Assembly: GCA_020636775.1 (NCBI GenBank)
Contig: JACJXF010000009.1
Span: forward strand, 30,085 to 94,084
Source of the DNA: Bacteroidales bacterium
GTDB lineage: Bacteria > Bacteroidota > Bacteroidia > Bacteroidales > GCA-2748055
Direction of reading: 5' to 3'
DNA length: 64,000 bases
In this document: piece after piece, positions 43,659 to 52,141 of the stretch
Layout: each line of letters begins with the position of its first letter
Position numbering within the stretch: the stretch's first letter is position 1
Translations under genes and position numbers: made by a program
Notes under the pieces: model-generated
What the model saw: the letters and a program-made list of their open reading frames with translations, nothing else
Database searches by the model: none
What the model was told of the DNA's origin: nothing

Positions 43659-44294
43659 ATGATGTCGTTTAATTTCCCGTCAAAGTTACTTGAAGAAGCC
43701 GTAAATGAGTTTTCCAGGTTGCCGGGGATAGGGAGCAAGACCGCTCTTCGCCTGGTTTTATACCTCCTTCGTCAGGACGAAGAAGTATCTGAAAACTTTG
43801 GAAATGCGGTGATCCGGCTAAAAAAGGAGATAAAGGAATGTAAGATCTGTCATAATCTTTCCGACAGTGATGTTTGTCACATTTGTTCCAATCCGAAAAG
43901 AGATCATGAACAGATATGCGTGGTGGAAAGCATCCGCGATGTTATGTCGATCGAAAATACCCAGCAATATCAGGGAGCCTATCATGTTCTTGGCGGAATA
44001 ATCTCACCCATGGAAGGAATAGGCCCCGGTGATCTGAGCATCGAATCCCTCGAAATCAAGGTTCGGGAAAAAAGAGCCAAAGAAATTATTCTGGCACTCC
44101 CGACGACCATGGAAGGTGACACAACCAATTTTTATATTTATCGAAAGCTCAGGGACAGTGGGGTCCAGATAACCACTTTGGCACGCGGTTTATCCATAGG
44201 CGACGATCTGGAGTTTGCCGATGAGATAACACTTGGGAGGTCGCTTATTAACAGATTGGATTTTGAGTCGACGCTTAGCAGGAAGGGGAGGTAG
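43659..44294 (+). CDS. recR: Recombination protein RecR
   Basis: 211 residues. Two adjacent ATGs (43659 and 43662) begin the protein; the shorter gives M-S-F-N-F-P-S-K-L-L-E-E-A-V, as in other members of the phylum. RecR domains: helix-hairpin-helix (L-P-G-I-G-S-K-T-A-L-R), a C4 zinc finger (C-K-I-C ... C-H-I-C), and a TOPRIM domain (C-V-V-E-S-I-R-D-V, G-G-I-I-S-P-M-E-G-I-G-P, A-L-P-T-T-M-E-G-D-T-T). It loads RecA with RecF/O at gapped DNA. Confidence 0.96.
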   Translation: MMSFNFPSKLLEEAVNEFSRLPGIGSKTALRLVLYLLRQDEEVSENFGNAVIRLKKEIKECKICHNLSDSDVCHICSNPKRDHEQICVVESIRDVMSIENTQQYQGAYHVLGGIISPMEGIGPGDLSIESLEIKVREKRAKEIILALPTTMEGDTTNFYIYRKLRDSGVQITTLARGLSIGDDLEFADEITLGRSLINRLDFESTLSRKGR

Positions 44295-44346
44295 GGAGTT
44301 AATTAGTGAATGAGTGAATGAGTGTAAACTTTTTTCAGGACGAGAC

Positions 44347-44398
44347 AGAATTTAGAATTTAGAATTTAGAAGGTAGAATTTAGAAGGTAGAAGGTAGA
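44347..44398. repeat. Heptanucleotide tandem repeat (AGAATTT / AGAAGGT)
   Basis: Seven 7-bp units in the order AGAATTT x3, AGAAGGT, AGAATTT, AGAAGGT x2, in the recR-lysA intergenic region (44295-44529). Just before it, GTGAATGA-like 8-bp steps occur near 44305-44325. Both are short simple repeats with no coding potential. Confidence 0.8.
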
Positions 44399-44529
44399 TC
44401 CCTTTAACCCCCATTCACCCATTTACCCCAGGCTGGCCGGCAGGCAGGCATTTACTTCCTTCCTGACACCCCCAATGTTATTCAACATAAATCCACTATA
44501 TTTACGCCTCAATTAAAAGTCATTTTAAC

Positions 44530-45765
44530 ATGGAATTGAAAGACAATGTTTATCTGGTTGACGGGCTGCCACTGCTCAAACTCGTTGAGAAATATGATTC
44601 TCCCCTCTACATTTATGAAACAGCGGTTATAAAAAATCAATATAACCGGATGAAAACCGCTTTCAAAAATTCCAAAGTAAAGATCAATTATGCCTGCAAG
44701 GCACTTTCCAACATCAATATACTTAAGGTAATAAATTCACTTGGAGCCGGACTTGATGCGGTTTCCATACAGGAGGTTATGCTCGGGTTAAAAGCCGGTT
44801 TTAAACCCAAAGACATTATCTTTACTCCCAATTGTGTATCCCTTGAAGAAATCGATCAGGCCGTTGAAAAGGGAGTCAGAATAAACATTGACAATATCTC
44901 AATCCTTGAGCAGTTCGGTCATAAATACGGAAGGAAAATTCCCGTATGCATCCGCATAAATCCACATATCCTGGGGGGAGGGAATTCCAAGATATCAACC
45001 GGTCACATTGATTCCAAATTCGGAATTTCCATTCACCAGTTACCCCATGTTTTAAGGGTTATTGAGGCAAACAATATGCATATTGAAGGCATACATATGC
45101 ACACAGGATCTGATATACTTGATGTGGAAGTATTCCTGAGAGGCGCTGAAATCCTTTTCAATACCGCCATGAGCTTCAAAGAGCTTGAATATGTCGATTT
45201 TGGAAGCGGATTCAAAGTCCCCTATAAGCCCGATGATATTGAAACAGATATTGAATCGCTGGGAGAAAGCCTGTCTCAGAAATTCAACGAATTCTGCACA
45301 GCCTACGGGAAAAAACTTACCCTCATTTTCGAACCCGGGAAATATCTGGTAAGTGAAGCCGGATATTTTGCCGCAAAAGTGAATGTAATCAAGCAAACCA
45401 CAGCCACGGTTTTTGCAGGTCTGGATACTGGTTTAAACCACCTGATCAGACCCATGTTTTATGATGCATACCATCATATTATTAACCTGTCAAAACCCGA
45501 AGGGAAAACCCGTATATACACCGTAGTGGGCTATATATGCGAAACGGATACCTTTGGGTGGAACCGTAAAATAACTGAAATCTCAGAAGGTGATATTTTG
45601 CTTTTCCGGAATGCAGGGGCTTACTGTTTTGCCATGTCATCGAATTATAATTCCCGCTACCGTCCGGCCGAGATAATGGTTCACGAGGGAAAAGACTATC
45701 TGATCCGCAAAAGGGAAGAATTTGATGACTTGCTTCGCAATCAGGTAATGGTGTCAGATTTGTAG
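44530..45765 (+). CDS. lysA: Diaminopimelate decarboxylase
   Basis: 411 residues. Fold III PLP enzyme: Schiff-base Lys in I-N-Y-A-C-K-A, S-L-G-A-G-L-D-A-V-S, C-I-R-I-N-P-H, G-H-I-D-S-K-F-G, G-I-H-M-H-T-G-S-D, Y-V-D-F-G-S-G-F and F-E-P-G-K-Y. It turns meso-diaminopimelate into lysine. The catalytic C-E-x-D region appears as C-E-T-D-T-F-G, a form seen in Bacteroidota. No other lysine genes adjacent. Confidence 0.92.
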   Translation: MELKDNVYLVDGLPLLKLVEKYDSPLYIYETAVIKNQYNRMKTAFKNSKVKINYACKALSNINILKVINSLGAGLDAVSIQEVMLGLKAGFKPKDIIFTPNCVSLEEIDQAVEKGVRINIDNISILEQFGHKYGRKIPVCIRINPHILGGGNSKISTGHIDSKFGISIHQLPHVLRVIEANNMHIEGIHMHTGSDILDVEVFLRGAEILFNTAMSFKELEYVDFGSGFKVPYKPDDIETDIESLGESLSQKFNEFCTAYGKKLTLIFEPGKYLVSEAGYFAAKVNVIKQTTATVFAGLDTGLNHLIRPMFYDAYHHIINLSKPEGKTRIYTVVGYICETDTFGWNRKITEISEGDILLFRNAGAYCFAMSSNYNSRYRPAEIMVHEGKDYLIRKREEFDDLLRNQVMVSDL

Positions 45766-45890
45766 ATAGGTCCGCATTGCGTTGCCGTGACGCAAACTTA
45801 TTAACCCTCAAGCCTCTTAGAAACCCTGAACAACTTAGGGGGAACTAAAACTATTAACAAACCATTGAAGTTCAAACGAGACTTATCCAT

Positions 45891-45922
45891 CTTGCTCTGA
45901 GCTACTTAATTTATTATGTTTG
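45891..45922 (+). promoter_or_regulatory. Candidate promoter of the mscS-like gene
   Basis: CTTG (45891-45894), 20 nt, TATGTTTG (45915-45922). The -7 matches TAnnTTTG exactly and the -33 retains TTG. Transcription would start near 45929, about 45 bp before the ATG. Confidence 0.5.
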
Positions 45923-45973
45923 TGATACAGGTTTTTCCGGATCATGGAAATGACAATCACTTAAACGGAAAAT

Positions 45974-46879
45974 ATGAATAAAGTAGCAGAACTGTTTCAG
46001 GAAACACTGGGACTGGCCCCTGAAACCCAGTCGAAAATTATTTATTCCCTGGTCATAATAGTTGTACTGGGCCTTGTACGCTTCAGTATTCTTAAACTTG
46101 TGTGGAACTTTACAGTAGAGCCAAAAACACGATACACTTGGAAGCGTTCCACATCATTTGTCATTGGTTTTATTTCCATCCTGCTCATCCTTGGTGTCTG
46201 GATTTCTGCAATCCGCAATTTCGGAGCATTCCTGGGATTGTTAACCGCAGGGGTTGCCATTGCTTTGAAAGACCCCTTGACGAATATTGCCGGATGGATT
46301 TTCATTTTAGTCAGAACTCCTTTTTCCCTCGGCGACAGAATACAAATCGGCGAACATTCCGGCGATGTTATTGATATCAGGCTTTTTCAGTTTTCCCTGT
46401 TAGAAATCGGAAACTGGGTAAATGCCGACCAGAGTACAGGCAGAATTATTCATATTCCAAATGGCAAAGTGTTTACCGAACCTCAGGCTAATTATTCAGC
46501 CGGCTTTCAGTTTATATGGAATGAAATGAAAGTACTGCTGACCTTTGAAAGCAACTGGAAAAAAGCGAAAGATCTTCTGCAGAAATTAATAATTGAATAT
46601 GCAGGAGCCACTTCAGAATCGGCTGAAAAAAAGATGCAGGATGCCAGCAAGAAATACATGATATTTTACCAGTACCTCACTCCTATTGTGTATACAAAGG
46701 TGGAAGACAGCGGAGTGCTCCTTACCCTGAGATATATTTGCGATCCCAGGAAAAGAAGATCATCCGAAAATGATATTTGGGAGAAAGTTCTGGATCTCTT
46801 TGAAGCAAATAATGATATGGAATTTGCCTATCCTACTTTACGGTATTATAAGCAAGGTGAGGATGCTCAAAATTCGTAA
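45974..46879 (+). CDS. Small-conductance mechanosensitive channel family protein (MscS-like)
   Basis: 301 residues with three or so membrane segments (about 23-42, 60-80, 85-105) and an MscS beta domain: G-L-L-T-A-G-V-A-I-A-L-K-D-P-L-T-N-I-A-G-W (pore-lining helix), F-S-L-G-D-R-I-Q-I-G, G-D-V-I-D-I-R-L-F, I-P-N-G-K-V-F-T-E. A long helical C-terminus lacks the usual MscS end. Protects against osmotic downshock in the family; gating here untested. Own candidate promoter at 45891-45922. Confidence 0.9.
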   Translation: MNKVAELFQETLGLAPETQSKIIYSLVIIVVLGLVRFSILKLVWNFTVEPKTRYTWKRSTSFVIGFISILLILGVWISAIRNFGAFLGLLTAGVAIALKDPLTNIAGWIFILVRTPFSLGDRIQIGEHSGDVIDIRLFQFSLLEIGNWVNADQSTGRIIHIPNGKVFTEPQANYSAGFQFIWNEMKVLLTFESNWKKAKDLLQKLIIEYAGATSESAEKKMQDASKKYMIFYQYLTPIVYTKVEDSGVLLTLRYICDPRKRRSSENDIWEKVLDLFEANNDMEFAYPTLRYYKQGEDAQNS

Positions 46880-46984
46880 GTGAGGAACTACCTGCTATTC
46901 CACAACGATTCATTTTTTCAGCTTTCCTGCATCTCAGGACTTAACAATTAGCTGCAATTCTTGTTGTAATAATAAATAATAAAT

Positions 46985-47893
46985 ATGAGTGATTTTAATA
47001 TTGAATCCATTCCCTCACAGAAGGGCAGAGTAGCAATTGTGACCGGATCAAACACAGGGCTTGGTTTTGAAACTGCAATGGCACTGGCAAAAAAAGAAAT
47101 GAAGGTAATTTTAGCCTGCAGAAATAATAATAAGGCTGAAAAAGCTAAACAACTAATACTGAAAAAAGTACCCGGAGCAGATATAGAAGTACGTATCATA
47201 GATCTGAGCAGTCTGAAATCGGTGCGTGAGTTTGCAAAAAACTTTCTTAAAGACTATGATAAACTCGACCTGCTCATAAATAATGCCGGGATCATGATCC
47301 CTCCCTATTCCAAAACCGAAGACGGATTTGAAAGTCAGATGGGAGCGAACTATTTTTCACATTTCCTGCTTACCGGACTTCTGATTGATGTAATTACAAA
47401 AACTCCCGGATCGAGAATCGTTACTCTTAGCAGCATTGCCCACAAGAACGGGCAAATAAACTTTGAAGATTTACACTGGGAAAAGAAATATTCTGCCATA
47501 AACGCCTATGGACAATCGAAACTTGCCTGCCTGATGTTTGCCTATGAACTCAAAAGGCGGCTTGAGAAGGCCGGTTCCAAAACTCTTTCCCTGGCGGCTC
47601 ATCCGGGTGTAAGTAATACTGAGCTGGCACGACATATCCCCAAACTGGTTTTGTATCCCCTTATGCCGGTTTTTCTTCTTATGTCACATACGCCCGACAA
47701 AGGAGCGCTTCCAACCCTGATGGCGGCACTTTCCGAAAACGCTCAATCAGGCGATTATTATGGCCCGCAGGGATTCAGGGAGATGAAGGGCAAACCCGGT
47801 AAAGCTTTTTCTTCAGATGCCTCGCGGGACCAGGATGTAGCAAGACGTCTCTGGGATATCTCTGAAGAACTGACTGGAATAAAATACCTTTAA
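46985..47893 (+). CDS. Short-chain dehydrogenase/reductase
   Basis: 302 residues. Rossmann motif T-G-S-N-T-G-L-G (T-G-x3-G-x-G), N-N-A-G, catalytic Ser in L-S-S-I-A, and Y-x-x-x-K as Y-G-Q-S-K. The C-terminal H-P-G-V-S-N-T-E resembles retinol-dehydrogenase/WW-oxidoreductase-like SDRs, but the substrate is not predictable. A TPR or signal sequence is absent, so it is cytoplasmic. Followed after 48 bp by an MBL-fold hydrolase on the same strand. Confidence 0.9.
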   Translation: MSDFNIESIPSQKGRVAIVTGSNTGLGFETAMALAKKEMKVILACRNNNKAEKAKQLILKKVPGADIEVRIIDLSSLKSVREFAKNFLKDYDKLDLLINNAGIMIPPYSKTEDGFESQMGANYFSHFLLTGLLIDVITKTPGSRIVTLSSIAHKNGQINFEDLHWEKKYSAINAYGQSKLACLMFAYELKRRLEKAGSKTLSLAAHPGVSNTELARHIPKLVLYPLMPVFLLMSHTPDKGALPTLMAALSENAQSGDYYGPQGFREMKGKPGKAFSSDASRDQDVARRLWDISEELTGIKYL

Positions 47894-47941
47894 TTCCCGG
47901 CCGGACAGAACAGAATAATAAATTATTTTAAAAGACTGAAC

Positions 47942-48985
47942 ATGCTTAAACAGTTCGGGGGAAAAATCAATAAGGAACTAATTGAGAAATTCTCCCATTC
48001 AAAAAACTGGAACGGAAAAATCTTTCTCAATACTGAAGAAACAGGGATAAACATTAACCTACGTAATGTTCCAAACCTTCTTAAAAAGCAATTGTTTGAG
48101 AGAAAAAAACGGGAACCGGAAACAAATATTCCTTTTACTCCTTTCAACAGGGATTTGTGGGAAAAAGACGCTGAATCAGCCCGTCTGGTCTGGTTTGGCC
48201 ATTCAGCAGTTCTCCTTCGCATGGGAAATAAGAATATCCTGATTGATCCTATGCTTGGACCGGACGCCTCCCCCATTGCTCCTTTTTCAACCCGGCGATA
48301 CACCGAAGGAATAATTGAAATCATAAAGGATCTGCCCCGCATCGACTTTCTGCTGCTTACTCACGATCATTATGACCACCTTGATTACCTGAGCATAAGG
48401 AAACTCATAGCAAAAACAGACCGTTACCTTGTACCCCTCGGTAACGCTAGACATCTGGTTAGCTGGGGAGTAAAACCTGAACTAATATCAGAATTTGACT
48501 GGCATGAAAAGCATTCTGCCGGGGATCTTGAATTCAGGTTTACACCTTCCAGGCATTTTTCTGGCCGCGGGATAAACGATCGTAATAAATCTCTTTGGGG
48601 CGGATGGATAATAAGATCGGGAAAAGAAAATATCTATTTCAGCGGTGACGGGGGCTATGGCAGACATTTCAAAGAAATAGGCGAGAAATACGGACCCTTT
48701 GATTTTGCCTTTATGGAATGCGGGCAGTATAACGAAAACTGGCATCAGATACACATGTATCCTGAAGAAAGCGTGCAGGCCGGAATAGATGCACAGGCTA
48801 AAATCATTATGCCGGTGCATTGGGGAGCTTTCAGCTTGTCGCTGCATCACTGGAAAGAGCCGGTGGAGAGATTTTTAAAAGCGGCAAAAGAAAAGGCTAT
48901 CTCCCTGAAAACACCGGGATTGGGAGAAATCACAAATATTCTTCCCCAGTCAACAGAAAAAGAATGGTGGCAAACTTTCCGGTAA
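47942..48985 (+). CDS. MBL-fold metal-dependent hydrolase (NAPE-PLD/UlaG-like)
   Basis: 347 residues. Metallo-beta-lactamase fold: W-F-G-H-S-A-V-L-L-R, I-L-I-D-P-M-L-G-P-D-A-S-P, T-H-D-H-Y-D-H-L-D (metal ligands), Y-F-S-G-D-G-G-Y-G-R-H and M-P-V-H-W-G-A-F-S-L-S. Features resemble NAPE-hydrolysing phospholipase D and UlaG-like lactonases; which reaction occurs here cannot be told. Cytoplasmic, likely cotranscribed with the SDR gene. Confidence 0.88.
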   Translation: MLKQFGGKINKELIEKFSHSKNWNGKIFLNTEETGININLRNVPNLLKKQLFERKKREPETNIPFTPFNRDLWEKDAESARLVWFGHSAVLLRMGNKNILIDPMLGPDASPIAPFSTRRYTEGIIEIIKDLPRIDFLLLTHDHYDHLDYLSIRKLIAKTDRYLVPLGNARHLVSWGVKPELISEFDWHEKHSAGDLEFRFTPSRHFSGRGINDRNKSLWGGWIIRSGKENIYFSGDGGYGRHFKEIGEKYGPFDFAFMECGQYNENWHQIHMYPEESVQAGIDAQAKIIMPVHWGAFSLSLHHWKEPVERFLKAAKEKAISLKTPGLGEITNILPQSTEKEWWQTFR

Positions 48986-49065
48986 CCTCCATTTTTGAAG
49001 CTATCCCGCAAATACTCGAATAATTCCAAAATTTATTTAATTTTAGGAGTTTTAGAACCGCAGAC

Positions 49066-51012
49066 ATGGAGCTTTCCGTAGTCATCGTAAATTATAATGT
49101 CAGGTATTTCCTGGAACAATGTCTGCATGCCGTTGCTAATGCGTCGCGGAATATAGAGTCGGAAGTATTTGTTGTCGACAACAACTCGGTTGATGGCTCC
49201 TGCGCTATGATCCGCGAAAAGTTTCCCTGGGTTAAGCTTATTGAGAACAAAACCAATGAGGGTTTCAGTAAGGCAAACAACCAGGCCCTCAGGCAGGCAA
49301 AGGGGAAGTATTGTCTTCTCCTGAATCCGGATACAGTTATTGAAGAAGGGACTTTCAGAAAGTGCATAAGCTTCATGGATGAGCATCCCGAAAGCGGAGC
49401 CCTGGGAGTGAAAATGATAGATGGTAAGGGAAATTTCCTTCCTGAATCCAAGCGTGCCCTTCCAACTCCCTCGGTTGCTTTCTTTAAAATATTTGGTTTA
49501 TCGGCACTTTTCCCGAAATCTAAAATTTTTGGAAGATATCATCTGGGATATTTAGACAGGGACCAAATTCACGAAGTTGAGATCCTGTCGGGTGCATTTA
49601 TGTTTCTCAGGTCAGAAGCCCTGCATAAGACAGGCCTGCTCGACGAGGATTTCTTTATGTACGGCGAGGATATCGACCTGTCGTACCGCATGCTTAAGGA
49701 AAACTACAGGAACTTCTATTTTCCCGAAACCACCATCATTCATTATAAGGGAGAGAGCACAAAAAAAGGAAGCATCAATTATGTGGTGGTATTTTATAAT
49801 GCCATGCTCATTTTTGCAAGAAAACATTTCTCCCACAAAAACGCGCTTGCTTTTTCCTTTCTTATAAACTTCGCCATCTATATACGTGCGGCCCTTGCTA
49901 TTAGCCGGCGTTTTGTAAAAAGAATTTACCAGCCACTCATAGATTTCCTGCTCATTTTTGCGGGATTCTGGTTCCTTACCCCTCTTTGGGAAAAGTTTCG
50001 ATTCGGGATGTCGGATTATTATCCCCCTGTCTTTTACCAGTTGGTAGTGCCGGTCTATATTCTAATCTGGCTGGCATCAATTTATTATTCCGGAGGGTAT
50101 GAAAAGCCTGTGCGGATCTGGAAGGTTTTAAGCGGACAACTAAGCGGTACGGTAATAATTCTGGTACTTTATGCACTTCTTCCTGAGGATTACCGGTTTT
50201 CCAGGGCATTAATTCTGTTGGGTTCCCTCTGGGGGCTACTGGCAGTTTTAATTCACAGACTTACACTTTATTTTATTGGCTTAAGTGATTACGAGCTTGC
50301 CCTGAACCGGAAAAGAAGGATGGTGATAGTGGGATTTAAAGAGGAAGCTGGCCGGGTAAGCAATTTGCTGCAAAAGACACAGATTAAGCCTGATATTGTT
50401 GGCTTTGTATCACCTGATGAACTGGATGATCAGGCCTATCTGGGAAACACAACTCAGCTCCCTGAGATAATAAAAATTCACAAACTGGAGGAAATTGTAT
50501 TTTGTGCAAAAGACATTTCTTCACGGGAGATAATCAGGATAATGACAAGGGTGACAGGAATAGCCATCGATTTTAAAATTGCTCCACCCGAAAGTCTGAG
50601 TATTATTGGCAGCAATTCAATAAATACTGCCGGTGACCTTTATATGATTAATTTTAACTCTATTGCTAAAGGACGTAACCGAAGAACCAAGCGTTTATTC
50701 GATCTGATTACCTCCTTAGTACTGCTTTTCAGCTGGCCCTTCCTGTTTGCGTTTTTAAAATCATACCGGGAAAATTTCGGGAATATATTCAGGGTAATTT
50801 TTTCATTCAGGACCTGGGTGGGATATTGTCCGGAAACCGATATATCAGGACTTCCTGCTCTCAAAGCCTCTGTCTTTTCGGCTTGTGCCGGCGAGCAGGA
50901 AATGGATCGCGAAACCAGGGAAAAAATAAATATGGAATATGCACGGGATTATAAAATTTACAATGACTTTTCCATTTTCTGGAGAAACATCTTTAAAACC
51001 ATAAATTCCTGA
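49066..51012 (+). CDS. Glycosyltransferase family 2 fused to a degenerate polyprenyl glycosylphosphotransferase
   Basis: 648 residues. Residues 1-~235 are a GT2 rhamnosyltransferase-like domain: V-V-I-V-N-Y-N-V, V-D-N-N-S, L-L-N-P-D-T, G-A-F-M-F-L-R, and the acceptor block G-E-D-I-D-L-S-Y-R. Then about five membrane helices (~250-410) and a Rossmann/CoA_binding_3-like region (R-R-M-V-I-V-G-F-K-E-E-A-G), as in WbaP/CapM-type initiators. The remaining part retains the family's R-T-K-R-L-F-D-L-I-T-S helix, W-V-G-Y-C-P and a Y-A-R-D-Y-K-I-Y-N-D-F-S-I-F tail, but the catalytic middle (with the K-F-R-S-M/D-E blocks) is missing. Likely in surface glycan synthesis. Confidence 0.75.
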   Translation: MELSVVIVNYNVRYFLEQCLHAVANASRNIESEVFVVDNNSVDGSCAMIREKFPWVKLIENKTNEGFSKANNQALRQAKGKYCLLLNPDTVIEEGTFRKCISFMDEHPESGALGVKMIDGKGNFLPESKRALPTPSVAFFKIFGLSALFPKSKIFGRYHLGYLDRDQIHEVEILSGAFMFLRSEALHKTGLLDEDFFMYGEDIDLSYRMLKENYRNFYFPETTIIHYKGESTKKGSINYVVVFYNAMLIFARKHFSHKNALAFSFLINFAIYIRAALAISRRFVKRIYQPLIDFLLIFAGFWFLTPLWEKFRFGMSDYYPPVFYQLVVPVYILIWLASIYYSGGYEKPVRIWKVLSGQLSGTVIILVLYALLPEDYRFSRALILLGSLWGLLAVLIHRLTLYFIGLSDYELALNRKRRMVIVGFKEEAGRVSNLLQKTQIKPDIVGFVSPDELDDQAYLGNTTQLPEIIKIHKLEEIVFCAKDISSREIIRIMTRVTGIAIDFKIAPPESLSIIGSNSINTAGDLYMINFNSIAKGRNRRTKRLFDLITSLVLLFSWPFLFAFLKSYRENFGNIFRVIFSFRTWVGYCPETDISGLPALKASVFSACAGEQEMDRETREKINMEYARDYKIYNDFSIFWRNIFKTINS

Positions 51013-51101
51013 TAGTCTTCGGAGATCGAGATGCATAACTTGGTAAATCAGTTTCCCTTATATACTTTTGTGGCCAGCCATAATGCAATTTATAATTGCT
51101 C

Positions 51102-51944
51102 ATGATTTTTAGAAAACTATACTATTTACTGAGTCCCGGATTGCGGAGACTGGCCAGAAGGATCTTTTTCATGCCTGCTGACCTGACAAATCGTATTATT
51201 TACGGAAGAGACAAACTGGTGCCCCCGAGAGGCATGATTTTTACCGGTGGCGGCGATTATGTTGCTCTGGGGGATATGATGCTTTCCTCAATTGTTCAGT
51301 TATGCAATGTAAGCACTAATGCCAGGGTTCTCGATATCGGATGCGGAATAGGAAGACTATCCCGCCCCCTCAGCAGTTATCTGAGCAGGAAAGGATCATA
51401 TGAGGGATTCGATATTGTAAAGGAAGGTATTGACTGGTGCAAAAAAGCGTATGTCGATTTCCCCAATTTCCGGTTTACCCATATCCCGCTTCAAAACGAT
51501 CTGTACAATCTCAGCTCCAGAGAAAAAGCAGCGGGCATCACATTTCCATATGAAACAGCAGGTTTTGATCTGGTTATTCTTACTTCCGTATTCACACATA
51601 TGCAAAAAGAAGATGTTCAGCAATACCTCAGAGAGATTGGCAGGGTCCTTAAGAAAAGAGGAAGCTGCTTTTGTACATTCTTTCTTATAACAGCTGAATC
51701 AGACAGTTTTCTTGTAAAAAGCAAAAACCCATTTTTCCCTTATCGGTATGATGACTTCTATCTTCATGATAACAGGGTGAAAAATGCAAACATAGCATAC
51801 AAATCAGAGGTGTTGGAGGAAATGATAAATAAATCCGGACTGGTGATTAAATCATTCCACCCGGGATGGTGGGCCGGGCTCAAAAAGGAAAACTGCGTGA
51901 ATTTTCAGGATGTCATGATTCTGACAACCTCCGACAGTATTTAA
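51102..51944 (+). CDS. Class I SAM-dependent methyltransferase
   Basis: 280 residues from ATG 51102 (a TTG two codons upstream is in frame). SAM-binding motif I is V-L-D-I-G-C-G-I-G-R-L-S-R-P-L, followed by Y-E-G-F-D-I-V-K-E-G (motif II) and I-G-R-V-L-K-K-R-G (motif III). The N-terminal ~60 residues include a basic, membrane-interacting segment (R-R-L-A-R-R-I-F-F). Substrate unknown; it directly follows the glycosyltransferase fusion gene, so a surface-glycan methylation is possible. A TACTTTTG -7 element (51063-51070) with TTG near 51040 is a candidate promoter. Confidence 0.82.
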   Translation: MIFRKLYYLLSPGLRRLARRIFFMPADLTNRIIYGRDKLVPPRGMIFTGGGDYVALGDMMLSSIVQLCNVSTNARVLDIGCGIGRLSRPLSSYLSRKGSYEGFDIVKEGIDWCKKAYVDFPNFRFTHIPLQNDLYNLSSREKAAGITFPYETAGFDLVILTSVFTHMQKEDVQQYLREIGRVLKKRGSCFCTFFLITAESDSFLVKSKNPFFPYRYDDFYLHDNRVKNANIAYKSEVLEEMINKSGLVIKSFHPGWWAGLKKENCVNFQDVMILTTSDSI

Positions 51945-52141
51945 TTTAACCTTTGAAAATGTATTTTGACAGTGACAGAAAGCAAGTAGGTCAAAATCTG
52001 CGGGTCTCCTCCTTTTCTCTCCTGAATTATAAGTGATTCCTGCAACTAATTTTTTACTTTTGTGTTTGTAGTATTAATCTGCCCATTTTAGACTATTTTA
52101 ATTCTAAGATTTTTTATTGCAGAATAAAACATTCTGATTCG

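Noticed and set aside
45777..45795. Terminator after lysA (TTGCGT/ACGCAA stem)
   Set aside because: Plausible stem but no T-run follows it.
51963..51997. Inverted repeat ATTTTGAC/GTCAAAAT after the methyltransferase gene
   Set aside because: 19-nt loop and no T-run; may be chance in AT-rich DNA.
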